Below are positions 45,117-58,500 of a stretch of DNA of 64,000 nucleotides, piece after piece. A program made the translations under genes and the position numbers. The notes beneath the pieces are model-generated. The model saw nothing but the letters and a program-made list of their open reading frames with translations, searched no databases and had not been told where the DNA came from. The DNA lies in the NCBI GenBank assembly GCA_905250025.1, contig CAJNOJ010000104.1:186001-250000 (forward strand), given 5' to 3'. Numbering within the stretch: the stretch's first letter is position 1; each line of letters begins with the position of its first letter. The DNA is from Adineta ricciae. Its lineage: Eukaryota > Rotifera > Eurotatoria > Adinetida > Adinetidae.

Positions 45117-46210
45117 TCATTCACGTGATTCAAGTTCAACAACGACAGAATTAGCAGCCATATCATAACTTGTTTGGCGATGTTGAGAAGTCATTAGAGC
45201 GACAATAACTGCTGGAAGGAGAAAGATTGACATAAGGCTTTTGAATGATGATCGAGTAAATGCTCTAAAAGTTATCTTCGAGACATCAATTCCATGTATT
45301 CTCAAAGATTATTCTTACGCTGTAGTGTTGAGCATCGTTCCTGGTTCAATAATTAAATCACCATTGTCTTGCATTTGTAAATGATCACATTTGAGTACAC
45401 GTAGACGAAGAAGACGTTTACCTGGCGTAGCACCGTATCGTGTGAGACAAAAACTCTGAAAACAGAATAGATGAATTCTTCGATGGTGCAAACAAATCAA
45501 GATGATATTTACTTCAAAAGTAATACTGGCTACTATGTAAGTAAATTCAATACAAATTAGTTCCATTGGAAAGGAAAATGCTTCGTCGTAGAGTAAATTT
45601 GAGATGATATAAGTTAACGTAAGACGACTTTCGTCAATTATATCGAAATAAGTCGAAAGAAGGAAAATGACGAGGATCCTATACGATGAAAACAAAGATA
45701 TCGAGTTAAGGAGAAGTCTCCATTTAACCAAATGGATTACTTCAAAATATGTAGAAGGACGAAATCAATCGTTTCAGCGATGAACCGACGCCATACAGGT
45801 GCTACTTTGAGGCGTGCTAAATCAATCAAGAAATACTTGGATGAATAGCCTCACTCGTAAATAGAGTACAAACCATTGCGTATTTCAGTCAGTGGATCCA
45901 ATATGGTAAGTCGATTATTTTCTGTAATCATTGCTATTAGATTGGTACTGGTAAGTATAGGAATTTGTTGAAAAAATTGTTGAGAGGATCTTAACACCAT
46001 CATACTACAGGATTCAAATACATGGATACTTTTTCGATATGAAAATAAATTTTACTTGTGATAGCTCATACAGTTGACATTCCAGGTATAATATGCTTGT
46101 TGCCACTTTGCAACAAGATCGGAATATTCTTCGACTGTGATTTCTTTTGGTTGAATCTGTGACGCATTCATTGATTGATTGTCGGTCGATTCTGTTGGAT
46201 CACTACTCAT
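45117..46210 (-). CDS. FAM8A1-like RDD membrane protein
   Basis: ER membrane protein; in vertebrates FAM8A1 assembles with HRD1 in ER-associated degradation. Start at 46210 (MSSDPTESTDNQSMNASQ). Next is an aromatic helix (DLVAKWQQAYYTW) and then the RDD signature APVWRRFIAETIDFVLLHIL (about 45735-45810). Membrane segments lie at 45480-45700. The second conserved element is RYGATPGKRLLRLRVLKC. The final segment is FTRSSFKSLMSIFLLPAVIV, then TSYDMAANSVVVELE, ending at 45117. This fits FAM8A1 (TPGKFLLGLRVV, NRTAYDIVAGTIVV). About five exons, intact. FAM177 follows at once on the same strand. Confidence 0.8.
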
Positions 46211-46569
46211 CGTTTCAATTCTGAGAAACGTATTAGAACAAGAAAAGTATAATCAATTGAAGAGAAGTTAAAAAATACAAATATATGTATGCGTGTGTAT
46301 GTATGTATGTAAAGCAGTCGATGATACGACTGGATTCTTCTCCATACAATCATAAAATATCAACGAGGACATCTATTGATCAAGTCATGTGTTGACGTCG
46401 CTCTAATACTTTCCTGTAAATCTTCGTTTTCAATTGTTTCGTTGAACTCTGAAAGTCAGCGGCAAAAATAATTATAATGTATTAATTTGTAGTCGTACTT
46501 TTCATCGCATATTTGAAGTATAAGAAGACGCAATAAATATCTACTACGTGAACTGTAATGTGAAAATAA
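46211..46569. other. intergenic with a short GTAT repeat
   Basis: A GTAT/TGTG microsatellite lies at about 46283-46311. Otherwise likely the upstream region of FAM8A1. No gene is seen. Confidence 0.45.
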
Positions 46570-48218
46570 TATGAAACTATAAATTACTTTTTCTTTTAGT
46601 ACTGTTCAATACATTGTTACATTCTCCTTATTAGCATCACTAGTAGGAGCATGTTGTGTCTATTGGTTTTGAGTATATGCAGAGTGCGAGCGTAGTCGGA
46701 TTCAATTGCTTTGAAAGTTTATCGACAGCGAGTAGAACATGTGAGTTCTTCTACAATATCATTTCAACGTATCAGATTGTTCCGAATAATGATGGACAAT
46801 TTTATTTCGTACAATTTTCACCAACTATTTCTCTAACAATGACGACTGAGACACTAACTACTCAACGGATTCGTGAGTTCATTAATCCATTTTGTTCTAC
46901 GAATTAACTGAGTTCACCTTTTTTTTCTAGAAATGACTGAGCCTACTCAGCAAGCAGTTCAAGCTTTCTGACTATTTGATAATTCCACCAAAGACTTGTA
47001 TGGGAATTATAATAGTCTTGGAACGAAGCCGGTTGAGTATTCTAACCTGAGTATAACTGGATACGGTTCTAGTCTATTGTGTTCAAGCAATTGTGCTGTG
47101 AATATGAATAGTCCACTCAACATGGTCAATTCAAGTTTTACTCTGGAATTATGGATAAATATAAAGTCATATACATCATCCTGGTGGCTCGGAATTATGG
47201 GACAATGCTGGAGTCAAGTAGACAATCAATGTCTTCACATCGCAACTCGTAACAAGGCGCCTTATTTCGGGTTTTTTAACAACAATTGTAGTGGTACTAC
47301 ACAATTAAAAGTGGCAACTTGGTATCATTTATCGTTTGTATATGATGCTGTGAATAATCAACAGTTGATTTATTTGAATGGTGTACTAGAATGTATGAGA
47401 AGTTCAGTTGATCCTTTACTGATAACTGCGCCTATTCTACCGGTTACACTTGGTATGATTACGTTAAATGCAAATTTTTACTTCAATGGGATGTTAGATC
47501 AAATTTCGTTTACTAATCAAGTTAAAAATAAACGAACAATTTTACGAGATGCGATGCTAATTACTCAATATTCATTCGATTATAATTCTTCAATTGATTT
47601 CGGATCTAATCAAATTAATGGTTCAACTTTGAACGTTTCCTATATTACAGACGGTCGAGTTAATGACGCGCTTTTCTTTGCACAAAACAACAACGGTTCC
47701 TGTTTTCTCGCCAGAGATTTAGTTCTTTTAGGCGTAAACCTAATAAACCCTTTTCTATATTCATGTGGCTTCGACCATCATCATCGAACAACACTGGAAT
47801 CATAGTCTATCTTGACACTCAATCTGTTAGTAATTGGTGTATGCCAATATTAAGTTTTACAGTATCAGGTCAGTTGGTAGCCCAAAATATTTAGGCCGGA
47901 AGAATCATTAATGTCACTGGACTTATGCTTCCAGTCGGCGTATGGACACATGTTGTTTATGTTTATTCTACTGCCCGTCGACTGCTTCTCTACGTCAATG
48001 GTACATATACATCACCAACAGTAATTTTCTCATACAATACTCCAAATAGTCCGATTAACTTGTATATAGGCAATTGGCCATTAGGCAATCAATGTCATTG
48101 CTCAATGAGATCGATAGTTCCAAAGCAATATCATGGCGCAATAGATGAGTTTCAAGTTTATTCCCAACAATTGTCAGTAAATAACATTGAAAATATGAGT
48201 GATTTATCCAAAACCTAA
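46570..48218 (+). pseudogene. decayed secreted protein with two LamG-like jellyroll domains
   Basis: A signal-peptide-like run (VQYIVTFSLLASLVGACC) near 46600 falls out of frame with the following SIGFEYMQSASVVGFNC. After a GTGAGT...CTAG intron, an in-frame TGA at 46969-46971 sits where family members have Trp. The first LamG unit is otherwise intact: SFTLELWINIKSYTSSWWLG, TWYHLSFVYDAVNNQQLIYL, GMLDQISFTNQ. A frame change near 47735-47775 precedes the second unit, which also has TAG at 47892-47894; then GVWTHVVYVYSTARRLLLYV and YHGAIDEFQVYSQQLS to 48218. The architecture is typical of a large bdelloid family of secreted concanavalin-like proteins. At least four lesions. Confidence 0.8.
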
Positions 48219-48688
48219 TGTTTGATCTTGATATTCCATCATCCAATTATCACTTTCAAATAAATTTAGTTTTTTTGAAATCCATAAACTAAACTATGGT
48301 CACATAAATCAAATGCGTCTAGTATAACACATTCCATCACATTTCTAATAAACAGGAATATTTCTCTTTTTCTTTCTACTCTCACATCTCTAAGCGAAGA
48401 TGCTTCATGTTTGAGAGTACTTAAATCAAGTCTGTTTTTGTTATACTTTACCTGTTTCTGTTGTCATGCCCTTACACTTCATAGTTCATAAATAAACACT
48501 GAAGTACAAGACAAGAATACTCAATGAAATACTTCTATTCGATTCTCGCATTTCTATACCAAGATAAACATGAACATTTTCAGCGATATACAGAATATAC
48601 TCGAGAGTTAATGTAATATGACTATATAGAATTGAATCATTTTTCTTAAAAATCATCTCTACAACTAAAATGAAAGAAAATGTCTTGA
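48219..48688. other. convergent intergenic between LamG pseudogene and GH13 gene
   Basis: 3' flanks of two convergent genes; AATAAA at 48259 (+). No coding seen. Confidence 0.5.
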
Positions 48689-50684
48689 CTAGGATTGTTC
48701 TTGTATTTGAAATACATAGATTTGATTGTTTGGTAATGGGAATCGAAGATTTTTATTTGCACGTAATTCGAATTTGAGCGTTCGATCAATAAATACTTCT
48801 TGCAAAATATAACTTTTCGTGATATCTAAACCAATTCGTGTCCAAACTTCATCTGGTATCGCTAATTCAATATCATACTGACACGTATAATCAAAATTTA
48901 ATACGAATAGTAGCTGTTCGTCATGTTCATGATATCGAATAAAAGAGAAAATCTTTTTCGTATCGTAATGCGAATGGTTTGCATATTGTAAATCAGCTAA
49001 TTTCGACGAAACACAATGTAAACATTTGTGATCATGAATAAGTTTGAAAAGACTTTCATAAAATGAACGAAGAGCTTTTTGAGATACAGCCAATTGGCCA
49101 CCATCGCAGGCACCGTTGTTATACCATGCTTGATGTTCAGGAATGCCCTGGAGAAAAATGTCAGTACAACTTTGATTTCATGAGAACGTTTTACCCAATA
49201 ATCGAAGATTGTCGTTCGTCCATCGTCTCCTTGAAAACCTTTGGGTCCGATACTATCAACGCCAATCTCTTGTCCAAAATAAATCATCACTGGACCAGAA
49301 TGTAAAACAGCTGTACAAACAGCAGCTGGTAATGCTTTCCATGGATTTCCTGCAAATTGTTTCGCAGCAATACTATAGTAAATCGAACATGTTGTTTTCC
49401 ATCGTTTCATAATAATTGGGTATTTTCGTTCTTACCGAACTTCGTCATGATTCTCTAGAAATCTTAACATATGTGTTTCGAGATGTTTTTGTTCGTTGTG
49501 AATACGGGTTATATCATTACAATTTCCCAGAGCTGATCCTTCTTCTAGTAACCAACGTAGACAATCGTATAATCCAACTTTGTCGTACAAATAATCAAAA
49601 AGGCCATGTTCAATGTATCGCTGATACAAATCCGGTCGGTAAATTTCAGCAATGAAGATAATTCGTCGGTTAGGATATGTTCTACGTATCGATGTAATTA
49701 ACCAATGCCAGAAATCAGCAGCTACCATTTCAGCCTAAAGAATAGAAAATGAAATTCTTTTCCTGAGGAAAATCACGGACGAACCATATCACAACGAAAA
49801 CCGTCAACACCTTTGTCAATCCAATAGCATAGGATTCGAAAGAGTTTATCCCAAAGTGGTGGACGTGGATCGAAATGATTTCTTCCGGCACTATAATCCG
49901 TACCATAATTCAGTTTAACTGTTTCGAACCAATCGGTAATCAGTGGTCGAGAGTGAAAGACATCGTTACCAGTTGCCCGTGCTGGTCTTTCGGTATATTT
50001 TGGAATTTTCGATATATCGATACATGGGGGTATATGTTCAACATTGGGCATCTGAAATTCTTCATTTTCAATGTAGTAGAAATCATTCTTTGCGCTGAAC
50101 GACTTTGTTGGATCATCATTTTTACCGAAATCTTCATCAGGTCGAACATCAGAACCATATTCTCTTGCCACATGATTCGGAATAAAATCCATGATTACTT
50201 TTAAACCATGACCGTGTGTACGCTGAACTAATTGTTCGAATTCTTGTATACGATTCGGAATATCAACTGCTAGGTCTGGATCTATATCATAGTAATCTTT
50301 GACTGCATAAGGTGAACCAGCTAAACCTCTAGACGAAAAGAAAAAAAAAGAGAGACTATGAACATCATCGTTGGAATAGCCTTACTTGACAACATAAGGA
50401 TTATCTTTACGTATTCCATATGCTGTATAATCAGTCATTGTTGCATGTTCAAGTACTCCGCAGTACCAAACATGTGTATAACCGAATTTCTTGATTTCTT
50501 CTAAGCATCTGTCATTAACATCATTCAGTTTGCCAACGCCATTCTGCTCGATTGTTCCGTGCACAATATTCGTTAGATTTCGATTACCGAACAATCGGAC
50601 AAGAATCTGATAGATTAATAATTTATCGCGACGTGGCTCAACGGCTTGACAAGTACAAGCGGATTTCGAGAGATTTTCAGACAT
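48689..50684 (-). CDS. GH13 alpha-amylase-family glycosidase, bacterial-type
   Basis: Hydrolyses or rearranges alpha-1,4-glucans. Start at 50684 (MSENLSKSACTCQAVEP), then DKLLIYQILVRLFGN. GH13 regions: I, DFIPNHVAREYG; II, GFRCDM with the nucleophile Asp; III, IIFIAEIY with the acid/base Glu; IV, FLENHDEVR with the transition-state Asp. In between are GLAGSPYAVKDYYDIDPDLA, ATGNDVFHSRPLITDWFETV and LPAAVCTAVLHSGPVMIYFG. A beta-sandwich C-terminal domain ends at 48689. There is no signal peptide, so it is probably cytosolic. Four or so short spliceosomal introns interrupt it. The sequence style is that of Bacteroidetes amylases, not animal pancreatic-type ones, suggesting old horizontal transfer. 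All catalytic residues are present. Confidence 0.94.
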
Positions 50685-52902
50685 GGTTGAGACTATCGAT
50701 AATAAACAAAGAATTTATTTTTACGCGAAAGAATTAACTTCTGAGATTCATACAAGCACGTAAGGGAAACTATCGTTGTATTGATGCAAAGATCAATCTC
50801 ATAAGAAAGATCTAAAAATAATGAAATAGAATGCACTATTATCAGAATGTTTTCATTTATCTTGACGAATGTTCATAGACTATGATGTTTCCCATTAAGA
50901 TACAAATTATTCCTGATAGATCCTTCTAAAGATCAAATCCAGATATTATTCTTTTGGAAATTCCTTCTGCTTTTTTTTACTGAAGAGTAGTTTCTTTTCT
51001 ACTTCACTTGTATTACTAGGTTGGATGATTTGAAATATTTTTAAAACAGTCGACATGCCTTACAGCGAGTTTTCATTTGTGTCATTGACAACAACGTAGA
51101 TACATAAACACTCACTCATTGCATTTTGTTTACATTGTTCAACGCAGACGGGGAGCAGAAGGAGAGAGAGAGTGCGCTGAAGAAGTACCGTTATGGCGTT
51201 TTTCCGCGCGGCAGAAAAATCAATCTCTTTCTCTATTTTTCTTTTCTTTTGTTTGATTATACATATGAAAGAGAGAATGAGAAAAGAGCACACTTGAATG
51301 TGACAATCTTTTCTCAGAGGTAAGAGAATTTCTGTTAAAAGTCTTCACATTACCTGTTTGTTCTCGCGTAGCTAGTTACAGTGAAAGTATTGTGTCTGTT
51401 TGTGCATAAATCGAGAGAGAAAAAAAGAGATCGTATAATTAGAAGAAAAAGAGAAAGCGACGGAGAGAGAGAGAAAGAGAGTTGAAATATTTTCACTTCA
51501 ACAAGCACATATATAGCTCAGTCATTCATTCGGAAGGTATATGAGAACGAGTTGGACATGTACACACATATATTTATTCATGAAGGTAATTATCACTATA
51601 GTCTCCTTTGGTTGATCAAATAAGACTTCATCGTTTCTAATTGAGATGAGACAGTGTAAAAGCTAAATTACAGTTTGTTATTCGCATCGTCCTCCTATCG
51701 CTTTTTCTACTTCCTACACCTTGACTCTCGGCAAGGAAGAAAATATCTAAGTCATAAATATCTTAAGATGACTGAGGAATTGTGCATCTATACGCATACT
51801 TCGATAGATCGAGCGAGTAATACATACAGCTAGATGCATATGTCCATATTTTCTCCCTATCTGTTCTCTTTCTTCTGATTAATGTATGATCTCACAGGCA
51901 GAAAAAAGAAGAAAAAGAAAGATGAATTCTCGCTTTTTTTTCTTCTTTTGTTGTATGGAAGACAAGGAAGAGTTTTACATGAAGACCTTGCATGAGATTG
52001 CTATTGTTGTCATCGTCGCTACGACAATGAGTATATACATCAATATGTATATTTCATTTCGATTGTTGTTCTTGTCCATGCTCTTCTGATGATCGTATGT
52101 GTACGCGTGTACAGGTACGCTACTTTACTGCCGTTGTCGTTCTTTCATTCTCTTCTTTTCTTTGACTTTTTTCTACCGATTCGATTGACGTTCGAAGTGG
52201 TGAGTGCTCTATGCTGTCTCATTTTCTTTTTCGTACTCTATTCCAGTCCGCGTACTTCGCTGTCTTTCTTGCTCTACGCCTTTTATGTTCTATTACGATG
52301 CGTGCCATATGTATTTTTTGGGGCAATGTAAAAAAAAATGTAACTCATCACGTTATCCACATGCAGGTAAAAGATAGTCTTACTCCTTGTTTTTTCTTTG
52401 ACACTGGTCGACTACATTCAATGAGAGGTGAAGGGAGACATATGTTCTTCACCTATCCTTATTAACCAGCCAATACGGCTAGGTCGATGTTACTGCAATT
52501 TGTCGAAATCTAAGAATCATATTGCACTACATTCGATCTCGTCGTGATTGCGTTCGATGTCGTCGTCAAGTAAAGGGTGATTTTCGACAATGAAACAAAC
52601 AAGTAGACATGCATATAAATCGTTTATCTGTTTCACAAGGAACGAAATGCTTTAGTAATCAAAAACGAACCAAACAGTTGATGAAGGAAAAAAGAAAGAT
52701 ATTCATTTAGTCAGTGATTTTGATTTTTTGCTGGTCAGACAAACGTGTATGTGCACTAAACGCCAGTGAACTTTCGTATTAAATATATGACTAGACGAAA
52801 CAGGAAATATGAAAAGTAAAGATAATCAAGAAGAAGAAGAGCAACGAAACGAAATAATTACATACAAAGCACTAAGAAATATGAAATCTGTCTCGATCTG
52901 TT
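50685..52902. other. gene-free stretch with a GA-rich tract
   Basis: No gene supported over 2.2 kb. Purine-rich GA/GAA repeats lie at about 51150-51175 and 51411-51482. Plus frames at 51886-52465 are low-complexity, F/K-rich and lack family features. Perhaps promoter regions of the flanking genes. Confidence 0.45.
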
Positions 52903-54995
52903 TCAAGAACTACAATCACCAAATGTACGGTTCCATTGTATATACTTGTCTAGTGTTGATGTTGTTACACTTGCTCGAATTTTCCGTAAGGCTTGTACGA
53001 AATCTGGTCGCGAAACGGGTCGAATACGACTAACTGATAGTTTCTTCAATTCATCAACACGTAGTTCGCGTACTGGACCCATTGCAGCATCTTTCGCCAA
53101 TGAGGTTAAATCACTTCCAGAATAACCATGTGTTTCTCTTCAAAAGATGATATTTTTTTTCATATTGAAAATAATCGACAGAAGAAATCTTACTGAGCTA
53201 TCCAATCGAAATCGGCTGATGTTAAATTATGTTCTTGTTTGTTGAGTAAATGTTTCAAAAGGTGCCGGCGGGTTCTTGAATCTGGAAGTTGAATATAAAT
53301 ACGACGAGGGAAACGTCTAGAAATCATGTTTACACAAAGAACGGTGCTTTTCGCTTTGCTCGTTTACCGTAATGCAGCATCGTCCAATTCAAAAGGACGA
53401 TTGGTTGCAGCAAGAACAAGAATACGATCATCACTATTTGTTTGAACCTAGAATTTGAATGAGCATAAAGAATGAATACTTTTGTTTACTCTTCTGTTTT
53501 AACTTACGCCATCGAATTGAATGAGAAATTCGGTCTTCAGTCGACGCATTGCATCATGTTCGGATTCTTTACGTTCAGTAAGTAATGAGTCAACTTCGTC
53601 TAGAACAGAATAGTCACATCTCGAAACCTTAGGAGTGAGCATGGTAAACAAACCAATAAAGATAATTGATGGTTGTAATTCACGAGCAGCGGCAAATAAA
53701 GCTCGTACAAGTTTTTCTCCTTCACCAACCTAATTATAAAGTGATATGAAACAGAAAAGAACAATTATGATACATACGTATTTCGATGTTAAACTAGATG
53801 CGCTGATATTAAAAAATCGAGCTTTCGCTTCAGAGGCAACAGCTTTTGCCTGGAAAGAATGCATTGACAAAATACAGAAAATATATTCGGACTCCTCATA
53901 TATTACCAGCATTGTTTTACCGTTACCAGGCGGTCCAAATAGTAGAATACCTCGCACTGGTGCTCGCAGGCCAGTGAACATCTGAATGTAAAGAACAAAA
54001 GGATTTCGTTCATTATATTCGTTACTAGAAATAGTTAGTTTTACTTCAGGTCGAAGAACAGGAAGAATAACAGCTTCTTCTAATGCACGTTTGGCGCTCT
54101 CTTGACCGCCTATGTACGAAAATCAATCAATATTATTGACGAATCAAATGACTTACCAACGTCATCGAATTTAACGTTAGGTCGACTTTCAATAACCTCA
54201 TCGAGGATATATGAAATGAGCTGTGGCTCAACGTTCGGCAACTTCAGGGCAGGTCGTTTACTTTGAGAAGAGGCACTGTCATGATCTGATCTAGTTGGAA
54301 GTTCTTTTTTTGCCGCCTAAATAAAATTTCATAAGTATCAAGTCTGAGTTTCTATAACTATTCAAACAAATCTCACATTAGCAACCTGTTTGGGTTTAAT
54401 CACAGCATGATTCATTGGCGTAGCAGTAGCGGGAGATTGAAATTTAGATAAAGCAGACTATAAGCACAAGCATGCTCAATTCATGCAAAGCCGAGTGACT
54501 ACTTACAGGGGGTGGAGAGAGAACACGACGTGGAGATGTCGGTCGCTGAGCTCGAGTTGGAATTGCGTTTTCTTTGCGAATTAAATCTTCTGAATTAGGG
54601 AAAACAGCTAGAGATGTATGAAAGGCATCGAAAGACAAACTTACGCAACACATTCACTCGATCGCGAGCCATAGTTAAATTTTTACGCATTTTTGCATTT
54701 AATTCGGCAGCACGACTATCTGTGAATAGAATTTGTGTTTTGAAGTAAACCTTTCATGGCTAAACACTTACTACTTGGATCAATATATATATTAACTGCT
54801 TTCTCAAGTTCACGAATACCTTTTTTGTATAGCAGAATAGCGGTTTCGGTATTATCTAAGAAATTCAACACGAAATACAGATGATTCACATAAGAATTGT
54901 ATACTTGAACTTTCATCGCATTCAAGTGCTTGTTTTATATATCCAGTAGCTCGTTGATGGTATTCTTTCTGAAGTTCATATGCTTCGCCTTCCAT
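52903..54995 (-). CDS. SPAST: spastin, microtubule-severing AAA ATPase (short form)
   Basis: Severs microtubules and acts with ESCRT-III. Start at 54995 ([20 protein letters not shown]) goes straight into the MIT domain ([20 protein letters not shown]). A Ser/Pro-rich microtubule-binding linker follows at about 54300-54650. AAA domain: Walker [11 protein letters not shown] (53920-53950), pore loop [19 protein letters not shown], Walker [21 protein letters not shown], sensor [20 protein letters not shown] with the arginine finger. C-terminus [13 protein letters not shown], like IRWNKDFGDTTV in human. About ten exons. It lacks the N-terminal hydrophobic hairpin of long spastin, matching the short (internal-start) isoform. 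An upstream exon cannot be excluded. Confidence 0.94.
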
Positions 54996-55563
54996 ATTGA
55001 GCAGATTTGTTTATTTGAAATACAAGCAAATCAATAACATTGACGAACAATCGAGGTATTCTGTTAGTATAGCGCAGGGTTAGCTATAGTGTGAATCATC
55101 TGAAAGAAGGAACGTGACTGTAGTGTCATACTCTTGTACTACAACAAATTTTACCATTTGTCTGACGTCATGAGGTCTGAAAGCCGAATCTTCTTTTTAG
55201 CAGGCAACCGGTCGGTTGAGGATGACGAGCAAAGATGATTCATATTTTTTTCTTTACTCTCTGACAAATGCGGAATCGACCAATCTGATCGATTTTTCCA
55301 GCAATGGAAAGAGATGTCAGAAGTATCTATGACTTGGAGAAAAAGTACCAGACGTGTAGAAATATTCGTAGTTGATATCATTTTCGGATAAACTAATCGA
55401 AAAGTACGTTGAGAAACAGAATATTTTTATCGAATTATTTAATTCTTAATTAAGAACTACTAAAAGGGACCAGAATTTTTTAATTAAAACATAACATTTG
55501 ACAGGAGGAAAAGCACAGACGAAAAAAAGGATATGTTCAACGAAATAATCACATGACATATGT
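54996..55563. other. spacer between Na,K-ATPase and spastin genes
   Basis: 3' flank of the pump gene and upstream region of spastin, same strand. A 76-codon minus frame at 55151-55381 (ending RLPAKKKIRLSDLMTSDKW) followed by GTAAAA could be an upstream exon, but no acceptor joins it to spastin in frame. Confidence 0.35.
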
Positions 55564-58500
55564 TCAGTAAGTAAGTTGACGTGATGGATATCGGCCAGGA
55601 TATTTTCGAATGAAGAATTTTCTTGCCTCGTTAAATGCAAACAAATAGAAGAAAAATGGTATTGCTGGTAACCACCAAAGAAATCGATTTGGAGCAAGAT
55701 TGAGTGCCCGATTGAGTGTTGGAACATAGAGAAGAAAGCAAGCCAGTGCGATAGTAAAAAATATAGCGAATATCATAAAGCGGTTACTAAATATTCCCTG
55801 TTGAAAGACCGATCGACGCGTTGTTTTATTTCCGTATAAATTAGCAAATTGGAGAATAACAACACCAATGAAATAAGCTGTTTGAGCAGCCAAATCAAGA
55901 TTGTGTCTAAATGATACATGAAGAATAGTCTGTTAAAACTAGACGGGAAACAGATTTAAAATATTCACCGTTGTTCGTATGTCCATTCCTGTCCATAGCT
56001 ATCGCGTAGATCATTGACAGATGTCGATTCCCACGCTTCACGTAAACCGAGCAGTCTCGACGGCCAAAAGCCATTCTCAGCCATGACAACCATATAGGCA
56101 AAGAAAGCACCACTCGCTTCAATCATAGCAATTTGTCCATAGCATAATGTAACCATTTGACTGGTAACCATCTTATCTGTTTTCTTACGCGGTGGACGTT
56201 TCTACAAATCAAACATGCGAAAAGTCTACCATTGATTCATTCCGATATTTATTTACCAAGATATCTGCTTCGATTCCTTCGTATGCATAAGAAATACTAG
56301 GTACGATATCAGTACCTAAGTCGATACATAGGATAGTGATTGTACTTAGAGCAAGTGGAACATCAGCAACAACATAGACAAGAAACGGTAGTAATTCGAC
56401 TAAATTTTTGGTGAACGTATAAGCAATAACTTTTTTTAAATTATCGAAGATCAGGCGACCTTCTTCGATACCAGTAACAATAGTAGCGAAATTATCGTCG
56501 AGTAAGATCATATCAGCAACTTGTTTGCTTACATCAGAACCTGTGATACCTATTTGATGGGAAAACAAGCGAGACAGAGGTGTGTCTACAAGTCGTATTG
56601 AATAGCATACCCATAGATATACCAATATCGGCTTTTTTCAAAGCAGGTGAGTCATTGACACCATCACCTGTGACGCCAACAATCCAGCCTTGCCGTTGAC
56701 AACCTAGACAAAATATTTTGCAGGATAAAAAACGACACAATTTCAAAGCTAACGACTCACCTTCGACAATAATTAACTTTTGTTGAGGCGATGTTCGAGC
56801 AAAGACTATTTCCGGATGGAATATCAAAACTTCATCTAACTGCTGAGATGATAACTCAGCTAATTCAGCACCAGATACAACAATAGCACGAACATCTCGT
56901 GGGTCCACATCGTCGGGAGATATATTAAGACGTTTCGCTAAATCTTGTGCTATGAAACAGCATAAAATCACCACAATGTATGTATCTTTAAGACTAAAAA
57001 TATTCGTAATACCTGTGTCGGATGTAATTATACCAACGCCTAAATAAATACAGCTCACAATGAAAACAGAGTTTCCTAATATTTCTTAGTTACCTCGAGC
57101 GATTGCTTTAGCCGTGATTGGGTGATCACCAGTAACCATAATAACTTTGATACCTTTATTGGAGCAAATGGATAGAAATCTCTCGTACTGACCTTTTCGA
57201 ATTGCTTACCTGCAGTACGACACTTAGCTACGGCATCAGCGACACCAGGTCGTGGTGGATCAATCATTGTAATGAAACCAAGAAAACGTAAACCTCTCAA
57301 TGGAAAATTTACATTATCAGGATCAAAACTGAAACCTCGTGGAAAATTTCCTAATGGTAATCTTAAATCGCAAAAACCAAGCACACGCTCTCCTAAACCG
57401 CCTAATTCCATGTAAGCATCATTGAATTTCTGTTTCCATTCGTCGTTCAAATCTAGTTCTGTATTGTTGATGAAAATCTTTTGACATCGTTCAAGTATTC
57501 GTTCAGGTGCACCTTTCATCTTAGAACAAGAAAGAAAATAAGCTAAATAAAAAAGTTCTACACAACTCTCTTCTTACCACTACTAAATGTCTTTCATCGC
57601 CATCATTGGTTTCATGTACAGATACTTGATATTTATTGGCACTGTTGAATGGAATATCACAAACGCGCTTATTCTTCGCACGATACTCTTCAACTTGTCC
57701 GTGAACGATTTCACCGAACTGAAGAATAGCTGTTTCACTAGCATCACCTTGTACTGTACGTTGTAACGGTGGTTTACTCATGTTTTCTTCGTCAGGCTGA
57801 AATAGATCTTAGTTTGATTAGAACTATCTATCAAATAGAATACTCACTTTAAAAACAGCTTTTGCGCATAACATAGAACACCGTAGAAGTGCTTGATATC
57901 CTGGCCGATCTGGTTTGACTGTTTTGGTTTCTTCTCCTGTCTTCGGATCAACTAGTGGATTTTCGAAGGCTAATTCTGCATCATGCGTATGCGATAAGTT
58001 CACAGCTGCGATGGCTCCGTCAAGCCATAAATGTGCGACTGTCATACGATTCTGTGTCAATGTACCCGTTTTATCAGAACATATCGTTGAGACACTACCG
58101 AGAGCTTCTACAGCAGTTAAATTTTTTACTAGACACTTCTTTTTCGCCATACGTTGTGCTGTAAGAGCTAACATGACAGTAATAGTTGCCAGAAGACCTT
58201 CGGGAACGTTTGAGACGATAATACCAATGACGAAAACGATTGCGCGTAGAACACCTGTGCCAATGGCAAGTAGAATAATGAGAAAAATAATTCCAAAAGT
58301 TACAGCTACAGCAGTAACAATATGAACGAAATGGTTAATTTCAACATTCAGCGGTGACATATCAGTACCGAGACCGCTAGCTATTGAAAACAAGTATCAA
58401 AGAAGATCATGAAGATCAAGGAATGATTTACCTAATGCAGCGATACGACCCATAACAGTTTCATCACCAATTCGAATAACCATACCAGTGCATGCACCTA

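Noticed and set aside
51886..52465. Plus-strand frames in the GH13-spastin gap
   Set aside because: Low-complexity K/F-rich translations without signal, domain or splice support.
55151..55381. 76-codon minus-strand frame as an upstream spastin exon
   Set aside because: A donor-like GTAAAA is present, but no acceptor before the MIT exon joins it in frame.
57915..58325. 136-codon plus-strand open frame
   Set aside because: Antisense shadow of the Na,K-ATPase exon carrying the DKTGTLT motif.
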